From Thermoplasmata archaeon (lineage in GTDB: Archaea > Thermoplasmatota > E2 > UBA202 > JdFR-43), in assembly GCA_021162065.1 (NCBI GenBank), contig JAGGZK010000045.1:1-39143 (forward strand): DNA of 39,143 bases. The letters are read 5' to 3'. This document shows, in pieces, positions 30,154-38,871 of this stretch. Within the stretch, counting starts at the first letter, position 1, and every line of letters begins with the position of its first letter. The position numbers and the translations under genes are program-made. Under the pieces are notes generated by a model. It did not search any database, was not told the DNA's origin, and worked only from the letters and a program-made list of their open reading frames with translations.

Positions 30154-31068
30154 ATGAAGTGCAGCAAGTGCGACAAAGAAGCAATAACTTTCATAAGATA
30201 CAATGGCACATGGCTGTGCAGGGAGCATTTCATGAATTTTGTGGAGAAAAGAGTGAAGAAGGAGGTGAGAAAGCAGCCCTTTCCCAGGGGAGTAATAGCA
30301 GTGGCATTATCAGGGGGGAAGGACAGCATCGTCGCCACCTATCTCATGCATAAAATTACGGAAAAGGACGCCAGCAGGGAAGTGCATGCAATAACGGTGG
30401 ATGAAGGGATAGACGGCTATAGAGATAAAACCATAAAAATTGCGGAGAAATTCTGCAATGAATACGGCATCCCTCACCACATCATATCCTTCAAGGAGGA
30501 GTATGGATTCACCCTCGATGATATAAGCAAGGTAAGGAGGGAACTGGCAGAGTGCACCTACTGCGGCGTTTTCAGGAGGCAATGCATAAATAAGGTTGCT
30601 GAAAGCATAGGGGCCAAGGCCATAGCCATGGGCCATAATTTAGATGACGTGGCTCAAACAATACTCATGAATTTTGTGAGGAGCGACGTGGAAAGAATGG
30701 CAAGGATGGCGCCCCACAGGAAAGTGCAGCCAGGGCTTATCCCTCGCATCCTTCCTCTCAGGAGCATACCTGAAAAGGAAGCTACTTTATACGCATACCT
30801 CATGGGTTTCGAGATAAGCGAGGACGAATGCCCCTATGCAGTGAGGGCCATGAGAGGAATATACAGGGACTTCATAATGGATCTGGAGAAAAATCATCCG
30901 GGAAGCAGGCACAGCATACTGAAGAGCTTTCTTGAGCTGGAGGACTGCATAAGGAGTAAATACCCTCCTGCTCAGCTGAAGGCCTGCGGCATCTGCGGAC
31001 AGCCCACCTCCGAGCAGGTATGCATGGCGTGCCAGCTCAGGGAGAAAATAATGGAGAGGATAAAATGA
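30154..31068 (+). CDS. tRNA 2-thiolation enzyme of the TtuA/Ncs6 (TtcA-like) family
   Basis: A 304-residue ATP-dependent tRNA thiolase. An N-terminal zinc site (Cys3, Cys6, Cys22, His25) is followed by the ATP-pyrophosphatase P-loop SGGKDS (53-58). Cys134-x2-Cys137 and Cys226 match the three cysteines that hold the 4Fe-4S cluster in TtuA, and GHNLDD is at 160-165. The C-terminus has a second zinc finger (CGICGQP...CMAC). The enzyme takes sulfur from a ubiquitin-like carrier activated by an E1-like protein, such as that at 22630. TtuA (position 54) and Ncs6/NcsA (wobble uridine 34) are hard to tell apart by eye. Confidence 0.9.
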   Translation: MKCSKCDKEAITFIRYNGTWLCREHFMNFVEKRVKKEVRKQPFPRGVIAVALSGGKDSIVATYLMHKITEKDASREVHAITVDEGIDGYRDKTIKIAEKFCNEYGIPHHIISFKEEYGFTLDDISKVRRELAECTYCGVFRRQCINKVAESIGAKAIAMGHNLDDVAQTILMNFVRSDVERMARMAPHRKVQPGLIPRILPLRSIPEKEATLYAYLMGFEISEDECPYAVRAMRGIYRDFIMDLEKNHPGSRHSILKSFLELEDCIRSKYPPAQLKACGICGQPTSEQVCMACQLREKIMERIK

Positions 31069-31081
31069 GATTGTCGGATGA

Positions 31082-31311
31082 ATGAAGGTCTCCATGGTGG
31101 CGGTGGTGTGCATTTTAATGATTACCATCGTTTCAAAAAACGTTATTCATGCGGAGATGGATTTTATATTCCAATACACGCCGTATGGATACTTGTTGCC
31201 TTCTTATTCACCATAGAGGAGTGTGAGGAGAGAATGTGCAAATGCCCCATCTTCTGGTCTGGGATTATGGTCGCCGCAACCCTGGCAGTTATTGCAACCC
31301 ACACATTGTGA
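31082..31311 (+). pseudogene. Possible frameshifted small membrane protein gene
   Basis: Between the thiolase gene and sucC no single convincing ORF exists. One frame from ATG 31082 gives a hydrophobic start (MKVSMVAVVCILMITIV) and stops at 31214-31216. Another frame, open from 31078 to 31311, carries two hydrophobic stretches only in its second half (AVWILVAFLFTI and FWSGIMVAATLAVIATHTL). Joining the two halves would give a three-helix protein of about 76 residues, so a single frameshift is plausible. Alternatively a short 44-residue protein ends at 31216. No promoter of its own is seen. Confidence 0.3.
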
Positions 31312-31324
31312 TGCTGCCTCAACA

Positions 31325-31335
31325 AATTATAAAAA
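31325..31335 (+). promoter_or_regulatory. TATA box of the sucCD operon
   Basis: AATTATAAAAA is centred about 27 nt before the ATG at 31357, predicting a leaderless mRNA. Confidence 0.6.
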
Positions 31336-31356
31336 GCGGGGAGGCATTTCCACACC

Positions 31357-32427
31357 ATGAAACTGCTGGAACACATGGGTAAGGAGATTTTCAGGGAATA
31401 TGGCATTCCCGTACCGGCTGGCATGGTGGCGGAGAAGAAGGAGGATCTGGAGAGAATCGATATTCCATTCCCCTGGGTGATGAAAGCACAGGTTCTCGTG
31501 GGAGGAAGAGGAAAGGCAGGGGGCATAAAGTTTGCATCCAGCATGGAAGAGGCAAAGAATGCTTTCGATGAGATAATGGCCATGGAAATCAAGGGGGAAA
31601 GAGTGAGGCGTGTTCTCGTGGAGGAGAAACTGAGCATAGAGAAGGAATACTACCTCAGCTTTTTCCTGGACAGGAGTAGCAGAAACTACCTCATGATGTT
31701 CTCCTCCCAGGGAGGGGTGGATATAGAGGCAATGGCAGAGAACATAACGAAGGTTTACATAAATCCCCTTGCCGGACTGCAGGGTTACCATCTCAGAAAG
31801 ATTCCAAAGGAGGTGAGGGATGTGGCAAAGCGACTTTACAAAATTTTCACCGAAAAGGACTGCGAGCTGGCGGAGATAAATCCTCTGGTAATATCGGAGG
31901 GAAAAGCCATTGCCGCCGACTCCAAAATAATAGTGGACAACAACTCCCTCTATCGCCATCCAGAGTTGCCGGCGGAGGATGTGGAGCTGACTCCTCTGGA
32001 GAGGGAGGCAAGGGAGAAGGGCATAGCATTTATTCAGCTGGATGGAAACATAGGAGTGATAGCCAATGGCGCGGGATTAACCATGGCAACGCTGGATGCC
32101 CTCAATGAATTTAATGGCAGAGGGGGCGTTTTCCTTGATCTCGGAGGCACGGATAACCCGGAGAAGGTGAAGCAGGCCTTCGAACTCATGGTGAAGGCAG
32201 AGCCAAGCGTCATTCTGCTGAATCTATTTGGAGGCATCACAAAATGCGACACGGTGGCGAGAGGAATAATAGAGTTCATGAGCCAGCACGAAATAAAATG
32301 CCCGGTGGTGGCAAGGATAAAGGGTATGAATGAAGAGGTGGCAAGGGAAATGCTGAAGGATTATGTAATAGCCGTCGAGTCCTTCCAGGAGGCGGCAAAA
32401 AAGGCAGCAGAGCTGGGAGGTGATTGA
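31357..32427 (+). CDS. sucC: Succinyl-CoA synthetase (ADP-forming), beta subunit
   Basis: A 356-residue ATP-grasp subunit that binds nucleotide and, with SucD, interconverts succinyl-CoA + ADP + phosphate and succinate + CoA + ATP. Seen: [15 protein letters not shown] in the ATP-grasp lobe, EINPLVI and [11 protein letters not shown] for metal binding, and the C-terminal CoA-ligase part [43 protein letters not shown] and [10 protein letters not shown]. Slightly shorter than bacterial SucC (about 385). The sucD start follows immediately. Confidence 0.95.
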   Translation: MKLLEHMGKEIFREYGIPVPAGMVAEKKEDLERIDIPFPWVMKAQVLVGGRGKAGGIKFASSMEEAKNAFDEIMAMEIKGERVRRVLVEEKLSIEKEYYLSFFLDRSSRNYLMMFSSQGGVDIEAMAENITKVYINPLAGLQGYHLRKIPKEVRDVAKRLYKIFTEKDCELAEINPLVISEGKAIAADSKIIVDNNSLYRHPELPAEDVELTPLEREAREKGIAFIQLDGNIGVIANGAGLTMATLDALNEFNGRGGVFLDLGGTDNPEKVKQAFELMVKAEPSVILLNLFGGITKCDTVARGIIEFMSQHEIKCPVVARIKGMNEEVAREMLKDYVIAVESFQEAAKKAAELGGD

Positions 32428-32428
32428 A

Positions 32429-33298
32429 ATGGCCATATGGGTTGATGAGGACATCCGCCTTCTTGTGCAGGGAATTACGGGGCATCAGGGGCAATTCCAT
32501 ACAATGGCAATGAAGGAGTTCGGCACCAATGTTGTGGCGGGCGTCACTCCAGGGAAGGGAGGCATGAAGGTGCATGATGTGCCTGTGTATAATACGGTGG
32601 AGGAGGCCATGGAGAAAGAGCCAAATGCCAGCATCGTTTTCGTGCCTGCGCCCTTCGCCAAGGATGCGGTGATGGAGGCACTGGACGCGGGAATAAAATT
32701 TGTGGTGGTGATAACGGAGAACATACCCTTCCATGACGCCATGGACTTCGTTCACTACGGCATATACAGGGGTGCGAGAATAGTGGGACCCAACTGCCCC
32801 GGTATAGCATCTCCAGGAAAGGCGAAGGTGGGGATACTCCCCAACACCATATTTAAGGAGGGGAGTATAGGCGTCGCATCCCGTTCCGGAACGCTTACAT
32901 ATGAAATAGTGAACTCCCTCACCCGGGCGGGACTGGGGCAATCAACCTGCATAGGGCTCGGCGGCGATCCAGTAATCGGCTCAACCTTCATAGACGCCCT
33001 CAAGGCCTTTGAGGAGGATGATGAAACAGAGGCCATGGTTCTCGTGGGAGAGATAGGAGGGACGGCGGAGGAGGAAGCAGCGGAGTACATCGCATCCAGA
33101 ATTTCCAAGCCCGTCTATGCATACATCGCCGGAAGAACAGCGCCACCGGGCAAAAGAATGGGGCATGCGGGGGCCATAATATCCGGAGGGAAAGGAACGG
33201 CAGAGTCAAAAATAAGGGCTCTGGAAGAGGCAGGCGTTAAGGTGGCCCGCTTCCCCCATGAGATTGCTGAAATGATAAAAAATGATAAGAGAGTTTAG
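32429..33298 (+). CDS. sucD: Succinyl-CoA synthetase (ADP-forming), alpha subunit
   Basis: About 289 residues from the ATG at 32429; a GTG at 32420 is in frame, but GGGAGGTGA stands at the right distance for the ATG. The CoA-binding Rossmann motif [13 protein letters not shown] is near the N-terminus. [19 protein letters not shown] and [10 protein letters not shown] follow, and [17 protein letters not shown] carries the histidine that is phosphorylated in catalysis. It is coupled to sucC and overlaps the start of the next gene by 17 nt. Confidence 0.95.
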   Translation: MAIWVDEDIRLLVQGITGHQGQFHTMAMKEFGTNVVAGVTPGKGGMKVHDVPVYNTVEEAMEKEPNASIVFVPAPFAKDAVMEALDAGIKFVVVITENIPFHDAMDFVHYGIYRGARIVGPNCPGIASPGKAKVGILPNTIFKEGSIGVASRSGTLTYEIVNSLTRAGLGQSTCIGLGGDPVIGSTFIDALKAFEEDDETEAMVLVGEIGGTAEEEAAEYIASRISKPVYAYIAGRTAPPGKRMGHAGAIISGGKGTAESKIRALEEAGVKVARFPHEIAEMIKNDKRV

Positions 33299-33767
33299 AG
33301 GGAAAAGGCCTGTTGTTCACTCTGCAGCCATCATAGACAGCACGGCCCTGGTGATGGGAAACGTTGTCATAGAGGAAGGCGCAACCATCTGGCCCCATGC
33401 TTTATTAAGGGCGGATGAGGCGAGGATAGTGGTAAAGAAAAATGCCTGCATACTGGACAAGGCCTTTGTGGAGGCACCCCGCAATACCATAATAGGAGAG
33501 CGATCCCTAATATCTCATGGAGCGATAGTCCATGGGTCAATCATAGGCAATGATGTTCTGGTGGGGATGGGCGCCATAGTGATGGAGGTGGAAGTGGGAA
33601 GCAAAAGCATGGTGGCGGCCGGCTCGGTGGTGAGGGAAGATGTGGAGCCCGGTGTGGTGGTGGCGGGCGTGCCTGCTAAAAAGATAAGGGATGTTAGCGA
33701 GGATGATATGAAAATGCTTGAAAAAATGAGGGGGGAGCTTGCAGAGAAGGCGGCATATTTAAAATGA
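33282..33767 (+). CDS. Gamma-class carbonic anhydrase-like left-handed beta-helix protein
   Basis: A 161-residue trimeric hexapeptide-repeat protein of the gamma-carbonic anhydrase/YrdA type, with [53 protein letters not shown] and AAGSVV repeats and a C-terminal helix. Two of the usual three zinc histidines can be seen in SHGAIVHG. The first one, normally in a D-G-S-x-x-H segment, is replaced here in [11 protein letters not shown]. It may therefore lack carbonic anhydrase activity. It is in line with sucCD, with short overlaps on both sides, though the metabolic link is unclear. Confidence 0.82.
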   Translation: MIREFRGKRPVVHSAAIIDSTALVMGNVVIEEGATIWPHALLRADEARIVVKKNACILDKAFVEAPRNTIIGERSLISHGAIVHGSIIGNDVLVGMGAIVMEVEVGSKSMVAAGSVVREDVEPGVVVAGVPAKKIRDVSEDDMKMLEKMRGELAEKAAYLK

Positions 33768-34387
33768 AAGAAGTTAAGATAGGAAAAAGCAGGATATACA
33801 TTCTTCCAGTGATACATGCTCTGGCAGGGGAGGAGAAAAAGGTGGAGGAGGCCTTCAAAAAGATTAAACCGGATTGCATAGCAATGGCCCTTCCGCCGGA
33901 GGATCTTGAAATAATAGAGAGCATGAAGGAAAATCAGGATTTTGAGATGAGCATGCAGCATCAGTACTATCTCATGCGTCTTTCCCAATATGGAAAGATT
34001 TCCCTCCCGCCGGAGGACATCATAACGGCCCATAAACTTGCCAGGGATAACGGGGTGGCGATAAAACCGCTGGATGTGGACGATGGGGAATATGCGGACC
34101 TGCTTACGGAGCACGTTTCCATAATTGCCCTCATAAGGCATTCCAGAAAGATAAAGAAGATGAGAAAGAGAAAATTCAGGGCCACCAATGCGGAAGAGTT
34201 TGTTGTGGAATGGGACAGGGAGATAAATTCCATAAAGGGCTTCAGGGAAATTGAGGAGATAAGGATGGAGAGGATGGTGGAGAATCTGGTAAAACTTGGA
34301 AAAAAACACAGCAGAATTCTTGCCATATTTCCATACGAAAAGTATGATGGAGTGGTAAAGAGGTTAGAAAGATATAAAAAATGGTGA
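33764..34387 (+). CDS. TraB-like domain protein of unknown function
   Basis: A 207-residue soluble protein. Its start, SRIYILPVIHALAGEEKKVEEAFKKIKPDCIAMALPPEDLEII, resembles the opening of the TraB/PrgY/GumN fold (a V-x-L-I-G-T-A-H-type strand followed by a helix and D-x-V-x-x-E-L). The match is weak because the usual G-T-A-H is I-H-A here and the glutamate is missing. The rest is helical and charged. It overlaps the carbonic-anhydrase-like gene by 4 nt. Its function is unknown. Confidence 0.55.
   Translation: MKEVKIGKSRIYILPVIHALAGEEKKVEEAFKKIKPDCIAMALPPEDLEIIESMKENQDFEMSMQHQYYLMRLSQYGKISLPPEDIITAHKLARDNGVAIKPLDVDDGEYADLLTEHVSIIALIRHSRKIKKMRKRKFRATNAEEFVVEWDREINSIKGFREIEEIRMERMVENLVKLGKKHSRILAIFPYEKYDGVVKRLERYKKW
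34370..34380 (+). promoter_or_regulatory. TATA box of the cyclic DPG synthetase gene
   Basis: GATATAAAAAA lies at the very end of the TraB-like gene and is centred about 25 nt before the ATG at 34401, giving a leaderless start inside the operon. Confidence 0.55.
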
Positions 34388-34400
34388 GCATTCCCAGAAC

Positions 34401-35717
34401 ATGGCAAGAAAGAAAGTTATAATAATGGGGGCAGCAGGAAGGGATTTTCACAACTTTAATGTTTTTTACAGAGACAATGAAGAATATGAAGTGGTTGCCT
34501 TTACGGCGACGCAGATACCGAACATATCCGGAAGAAAATATCCCGCGGAACTTGCCGGCAGGTTATATCCGGACGGAATCCCCATATATGATGAGAAGGA
34601 TTTGCCTGAGATCGTTAAAAAATATGGCGTTGATGAGGTGGTTTTCTCCTACAGTGATGTTTCGTATCCATATATAATGCACCGCGCCTCCATAGCCAAT
34701 GTGGCAGGAGCAGATTTCAGATTGCTCAGCCCCGAACATACAATGATAAAATCCAGCAAGCCGGTGGTGGCGGTCTGCGCTGTAAGAACGGGATGCGGCA
34801 AATCCCAGTTTTCCCGAAAGATTTTCGAGCTTCTTTCCAAGAAGTACAAGCCGGTGGCGATACGCCACCCCATGCCCTATGGCGATTTAGCAAAGCAGAA
34901 ATGCCAGAGGTTCGCCAGCTATGAGGACATGGATAAACATGAGTGCACCATAGAGGAGAGGGAGGAATATGAGCCGTACATAGACATGGGAGGCATTGTT
35001 TACGCGGGCGTGGACTATCAGGAGATTCTGAATGAGGCGGAAAAGGAGGCGGATGTGATAATATGGGATGGCGGAAACAACGACTATCCCTTCTACAAGC
35101 CGGATTTGCACATCACCATCGCAGACCCGCACCGCGCAGGACATGAACTTGCTTACTATCCGGGGGAGATAAATCTCAGAATGGCGGATGTGGTGATAAT
35201 AAACAAGGTGGATACAGCAAAGGAGGAGAACATAAGGAAAGTGGAGGATAATATAAAGGAAGTGAATCCTGAGGCGAGGATAATAAAGGCCTCGTCCCCA
35301 ATCCATGTGGAGGGAGACATCAAGGGCAAGAGAGTCATAGTGGTGGAAGACGGGCCCACGGTGACACATGGAGAGATGCCCTACGGGGCGGGAGCCATAG
35401 CAGCCCAGCAGCACGGAGCGGAGATGGTGGATGCAAGGAAATATGCTGTTGGTTCAATAAAGGCAACCTTTGAGAAGTATCCACACCTGGACAGAATACT
35501 GCCAGCCATGGGATACGGAAAGCAGCAGATGAAGGAACTGGAGGAAACGATAAACGCCGCCGATTGTGATGCTGTTCTTGCTGCAACGCCCATAAATCTG
35601 GCGAGGGTAATAAACGTGAACAAGCCCATCATAAGGGTGAGATATGGCGTTGGAAAGGACGTGGAGGCGGAACTGCAGGAAATACTGGATGATTTTCTTG
35701 CGAAAAAGGGGATGTGA
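34401..35717 (+). CDS. cpgS: Cyclic 2,3-diphosphoglycerate synthetase
   Basis: A 438-residue enzyme that cyclises 2,3-diphosphoglycerate with ATP to the thermoprotectant cyclic 2,3-diphosphoglycerate, known from methanogens and other thermophiles. The start VIIMGAAGRDFHNFNVFYRDN and the Rossmann-like first 115 residues are typical. The P-loop is TGCGKS (130-135), with IRHPMPYGDLAKQ and NKVDTA further on. The C-terminus has GAIAAQQHGAEMVDARKYAVGSI. Length is usual (about 450). Some relatives of this family have been annotated as GTPases, so the product is inferred from family resemblance. Confidence 0.85.
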   Translation: MARKKVIIMGAAGRDFHNFNVFYRDNEEYEVVAFTATQIPNISGRKYPAELAGRLYPDGIPIYDEKDLPEIVKKYGVDEVVFSYSDVSYPYIMHRASIANVAGADFRLLSPEHTMIKSSKPVVAVCAVRTGCGKSQFSRKIFELLSKKYKPVAIRHPMPYGDLAKQKCQRFASYEDMDKHECTIEEREEYEPYIDMGGIVYAGVDYQEILNEAEKEADVIIWDGGNNDYPFYKPDLHITIADPHRAGHELAYYPGEINLRMADVVIINKVDTAKEENIRKVEDNIKEVNPEARIIKASSPIHVEGDIKGKRVIVVEDGPTVTHGEMPYGAGAIAAQQHGAEMVDARKYAVGSIKATFEKYPHLDRILPAMGYGKQQMKELEETINAADCDAVLAATPINLARVINVNKPIIRVRYGVGKDVEAELQEILDDFLAKKGM

Positions 35718-35760
35718 AAGATTTACACTGGGGTGCTAACATACCATAGTCACAAATAAA

Positions 35761-35770
35761 GTTATAAAAA
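35761..35770 (+). promoter_or_regulatory. TATA box of the DUF457-like gene
   Basis: GTTATAAAAA is centred about 24 nt before the ATG at 35789. Confidence 0.55.
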
Positions 35771-35788
35771 ATTGGCTTATTTCGTTTT

Positions 35789-36352
35789 ATGCAAAGAATT
35801 ACTCATCTCTATTTTGCATTATTTTTATTTGCGATAATTTGGGTAACTCTCGATTTAGGATTAGAAATATCAATAGCTGTTGCATTTGGAGCAATATTTC
35901 CTGACTTTGATATTGCAAAACCTGTTAGGCGATACCACAGAAAATTACTCCATAACATATGGGTTCTTATAGCCATCTCAGCAATCCTATTAATATTTTT
36001 TATTAACTCAGATCCTCTGGTTGGTATCGAGTTGGGTTTAGGTTTTTTGCTTGGTGGTCTAAGTCACCTCCTTATGGACAGCCTCACAATTTGGGGGATA
36101 TGGCCCTTATGGCCTTTGAAGAAAGAGAAAAATGGACTCCATCTATTTAAAGATAAAAAGAAATGGCTGACAACAGGTGGAAGAAAGGAAAGAGTGCTTG
36201 CATCTGCATTTCTCATTCTTGGTGCATTTTTATTTTTCTTAAAACTTCTTAATTTTGACATACTCATTGCAACAATAGCCACCGGAGGTTTTGTAATAGG
36301 AATTTTAGAAGGAGAGAAAAAATATTTACCAAATGTTTATAGAGAAGATTAA
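35789..36352 (+). CDS. YdjM/DUF457-like membrane-bound putative metal-dependent hydrolase
   Basis: A 187-residue protein with about four or five membrane helices. It has the family pattern: THLYFALFLF near the start, AFGAIFPDFDIAKP, then YHRKLLHNIWVL and GGLSHLLMDSLTIWGIWPLWPL, where the His and Asp residues would bind metal. The AT-rich codon use differs from the neighbouring cpgS and SAM synthetase genes, suggesting later acquisition. It stands alone with a leaderless start. The substrate of this family is not known; in bacteria it is linked to SOS-regulated membrane functions. Confidence 0.8.
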   Translation: MQRITHLYFALFLFAIIWVTLDLGLEISIAVAFGAIFPDFDIAKPVRRYHRKLLHNIWVLIAISAILLIFFINSDPLVGIELGLGFLLGGLSHLLMDSLTIWGIWPLWPLKKEKNGLHLFKDKKKWLTTGGRKERVLASAFLILGAFLFFLKLLNFDILIATIATGGFVIGILEGEKKYLPNVYRED

Positions 36353-36426
36353 ATTCTACATAATCCAACATTCACTCTTAGAGTAAGTTTAACTCAATCA
36401 TAAGGAAAAGGATGGAAGGGAGAATA

Positions 36427-37593
36427 TCAGAACACCGATATTCTTCCTGCGAGGATGTCGTCCTTTATCTGGGGTATTTTTTCCAGATTTTCCCTGACTA
36501 TTTCCTCCACTCCGGAATCAACCTTTCCGCCCACAACACTTATTCCGACACTGAGTGGGTCAACAACGGGCCTTCCAATCTGGGAAAGCATCTTCACATA
36601 TACTTCCTCCACCTCGTAGTTTCTTACTATGTCCTGAGCTATCCTTCCAGCGGTGATGTTGTACAGCTTACCCACGTGGGTAACGGGGTTTTTGCCCGCC
36701 GGCGCCTCCATGGATGCGGGGCGGTTCGGTGTTATGAGCCCGTTCAACCTATTTCCTCTGCCTACAGAGCCATCGTCGCCGTTCTCCATGCTTAAACCCG
36801 TGACAGTCAAATAGAAAACATTTTTCTCCACGTCATCGGCGGTGTTTATCTGGAGTTTAACATCCCTGTCGGTGTGGCGGGAGGCGAAATCCAGCAGTTG
36901 CTCTGCCACCTCCTCCTTAACGCTTATGTAGTGGTCCGCATCCGGAATGTATCTGTCCACCATGGCCATGGCAACGGTGATGCTTATCTCATTCCCTATT
37001 CTCGAACTCATGACTTTAACGTCCTCTCCTATCTCCTTGTACTTGTTTCTCATGTCTATGTTGATGTATCTCTCCATCTGAAGCGTTAGTCTTTCCGTCT
37101 CGGTGAATGGAGCATAGCCGACGCCTATGGAAGTATCGTTGGCGAGCATTTTTCTTGGATCATAAACGCTTCTCAGGTCATAGCTCCCCTCCCCTATCTT
37201 GCAATCTATGATTATATCCGTGTCTGCATCAAGATTTCTGAAATTCTTCTCCAGATATTCATGGGCGGCCCTTACAGCAATGGCCCTTATGGGCAACCTC
37301 CTTTTCTCATAAACGGCGGTGGCCCTTCCGACAAGGAGAATGTAGGCAGGGGAGAGAATGACTCCGCCTCCGAACTCCGGTTCCGACTGGCCGCCCACAA
37401 TCTGGCACTCGTCAGTATTATGATGCAGAATGTATCCAAAATTCTGAAGATATTCCCTTGACAACGCCCTTGAAACGGATTCCGCCAGACCGTCGGCGAT
37501 GGAGTCGGGATGGCCAACGCCCTTCCTCTCCACGATTTCTATCTTCTGTTTCTCCACAGGCACACTATTCAGGTCTTCGATGGTGATATTCAT
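36427..37593 (-). CDS. mat: S-adenosylmethionine synthetase, archaeal type
   Basis: A 388-residue archaeal methionine adenosyltransferase, which makes SAM from methionine and ATP. Features: [24 protein letters not shown] (the archaeal form of the ATP-binding GHPDK motif), [54 protein letters not shown] and [18 protein letters not shown]. Length is standard (about 390-405). A TATA element centred near 37621 lies about 26 nt before the ATG. Confidence 0.96.
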   Translation of the reverse strand: MNITIEDLNSVPVEKQKIEIVERKGVGHPDSIADGLAESVSRALSREYLQNFGYILHHNTDECQIVGGQSEPEFGGGVILSPAYILLVGRATAVYEKRRLPIRAIAVRAAHEYLEKNFRNLDADTDIIIDCKIGEGSYDLRSVYDPRKMLANDTSIGVGYAPFTETERLTLQMERYINIDMRNKYKEIGEDVKVMSSRIGNEISITVAMAMVDRYIPDADHYISVKEEVAEQLLDFASRHTDRDVKLQINTADDVEKNVFYLTVTGLSMENGDDGSVGRGNRLNGLITPNRPASMEAPAGKNPVTHVGKLYNITAGRIAQDIVRNYEVEEVYVKMLSQIGRPVVDPLSVGISVVGGKVDSGVEEIVRENLEKIPQIKDDILAGRISVF

Positions 37594-37616
37594 AAAATCA
37601 GGATTGTGAAGATATA

Positions 37617-37626
37617 CTTATATTTT
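37617..37626 (-). promoter_or_regulatory. TATA box of the SAM synthetase gene
   Basis: On the minus strand AAAATATAAG is centred about 26-28 nt before the ATG at 37593. Confidence 0.5.
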
Positions 37627-37646
37627 GCCACAGGGAAAGGGGTGCA

Positions 37647-38822
37647 TCATCTTCTCTTTCTTGTCCTTTTAACGAGCCATCTGTATATTACAGGGTACAC
37701 CTCTTCCCTCACCCTTCTGCCTGCCGTGAGGTCCATGTGGCCGTAGTCGGCCCTGCATTTTATTCCATGGATTTCCTCTCCTTTTCTGAAAATCACATAC
37801 TCCTTGTCCCTGCTCCCCACATTCTCATAGGCATATCTCACCTCCTCAGGCGGGGCCGTCCTGTCTCCTCCTCCGGCGATGGCGAGCAGAGGGGTATCAA
37901 ACTTTCTCAGATTGTATTTGTAGCTGTGGGGTGCGAAATATCTTTCCAGCATGGGAATGCTTCTGAAGGCGTCATAGAGCCAGGGGTTGCGGGGATATCT
38001 GCAGAAGTTGCGATGATTCAAAAATATCCCAAAATGCGAGAAAACGCGGGAGGAAATTATGTTGTCCATCCCTTTCTCAATGTAATCCTTCAGTATGCTG
38101 GGAGCAATGTTTTTCTGATTGGCCATCATTTTTTTGAGTGCCTCCATCATGCCCAGTCGCCTGACCCATCTCAGCCAGGCGAGAGGCACGCCTCTCCTCC
38201 TGGGATAGGCCCTTCTCAGGGTTTTGAGGAGATAGGGCAATTCATTGCCCATATACTCGAAGGCAACGGGAGAGGATAGAGTTACAACGCCTGCAAAATC
38301 CTTTTTCATTTCCTCCCCGTAGGCATATGCAATCATTCCTCCCATGCTCTTACCCACCCAGAAGATGCGCGGCTTCCTTCCTCCCTTCCTGCCATGAGTT
38401 CTGACAAAATTTATTATGGCCGGCATATCCTTCTCGATGTAGTCATCGATGCACCAGTTGTATTTTCTGGGATGGAGAAGAGGAGAAAAGGTGGCGCTTC
38501 CATTTCTCCCCCGCAACTCAGCCACCCACACCTCAAATTTTAAGTCGCCGTCTCCTCCGCTATAGAGATAGTGGGCAAGGCTGTACCTTTCCCATTTTTT
38601 GCTTCCCGGCCTGCCAAAATCCATCACATAGGCATTGGCTCCCAGCCCGTGACACAGCACCACAGGATTGGCGGCAACCCTGCCATGTGGCATATAGCGG
38701 CGGAGAGCCAGCTCCCATCCATCGGATGTTTTCACCTTGAAGGTTTCATAGTCAACGCCTCCCCGCCTCCCGTGAGAAGAGTTATCATGAAGCATATATG
38801 TAATTCTCTCCTCTTTTATCAT
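37647..38822 (-). CDS. Alpha/beta-fold hydrolase, lipase-like
   Basis: About 391 residues from the ATG at 38822. ATGs at 38873 and 38981 are also in frame, but a TATA element near 38864 and AGGAG at 38832-38836 support 38822. The hydrolase fold shows the oxyanion VVLCHGLGANAY, a lid-like insertion, the nucleophile elbow VGKSMGG, then AIAGGGDRTAPPEEV for the acidic residue and ADYGHMDL for the catalytic histidine. The layout resembles lysosomal-acid-lipase/abhydrolase proteins. No signal peptide is seen. It acts on an ester or lipid that cannot be named. Confidence 0.85.
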   Translation of the reverse strand: MIKEERITYMLHDNSSHGRRGGVDYETFKVKTSDGWELALRRYMPHGRVAANPVVLCHGLGANAYVMDFGRPGSKKWERYSLAHYLYSGGDGDLKFEVWVAELRGRNGSATFSPLLHPRKYNWCIDDYIEKDMPAIINFVRTHGRKGGRKPRIFWVGKSMGGMIAYAYGEEMKKDFAGVVTLSSPVAFEYMGNELPYLLKTLRRAYPRRRGVPLAWLRWVRRLGMMEALKKMMANQKNIAPSILKDYIEKGMDNIISSRVFSHFGIFLNHRNFCRYPRNPWLYDAFRSIPMLERYFAPHSYKYNLRKFDTPLLAIAGGGDRTAPPEEVRYAYENVGSRDKEYVIFRKGEEIHGIKCRADYGHMDLTAGRRVREEVYPVIYRWLVKRTRKRR

Positions 38823-38840
38823 TTTTGCGCCTCTCCTGAA

Positions 38841-38868
38841 ACATTTAAAAACATCTTTTTCATATACT
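38841..38868. promoter_or_regulatory. Divergent promoters of the hydrolase and the C25-like gene
   Basis: On the plus strand CATTTAAAAA centred near 38847 is 25 nt from the ATG at 38872. On the minus strand AAGTATATG centred near 38864 would start RNA near 38838, just before the ribosome binding site of the hydrolase. The two promoters overlap and face apart. Confidence 0.45.
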
Positions 38869-38871
38869 TCC

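Noticed and set aside
33515-34309. 264-codon minus-strand ORF opposite the carbonic-anhydrase-like and TraB-like genes
   Set aside because: Antisense shadow across two overlapping plus-strand genes; no domain or promoter.
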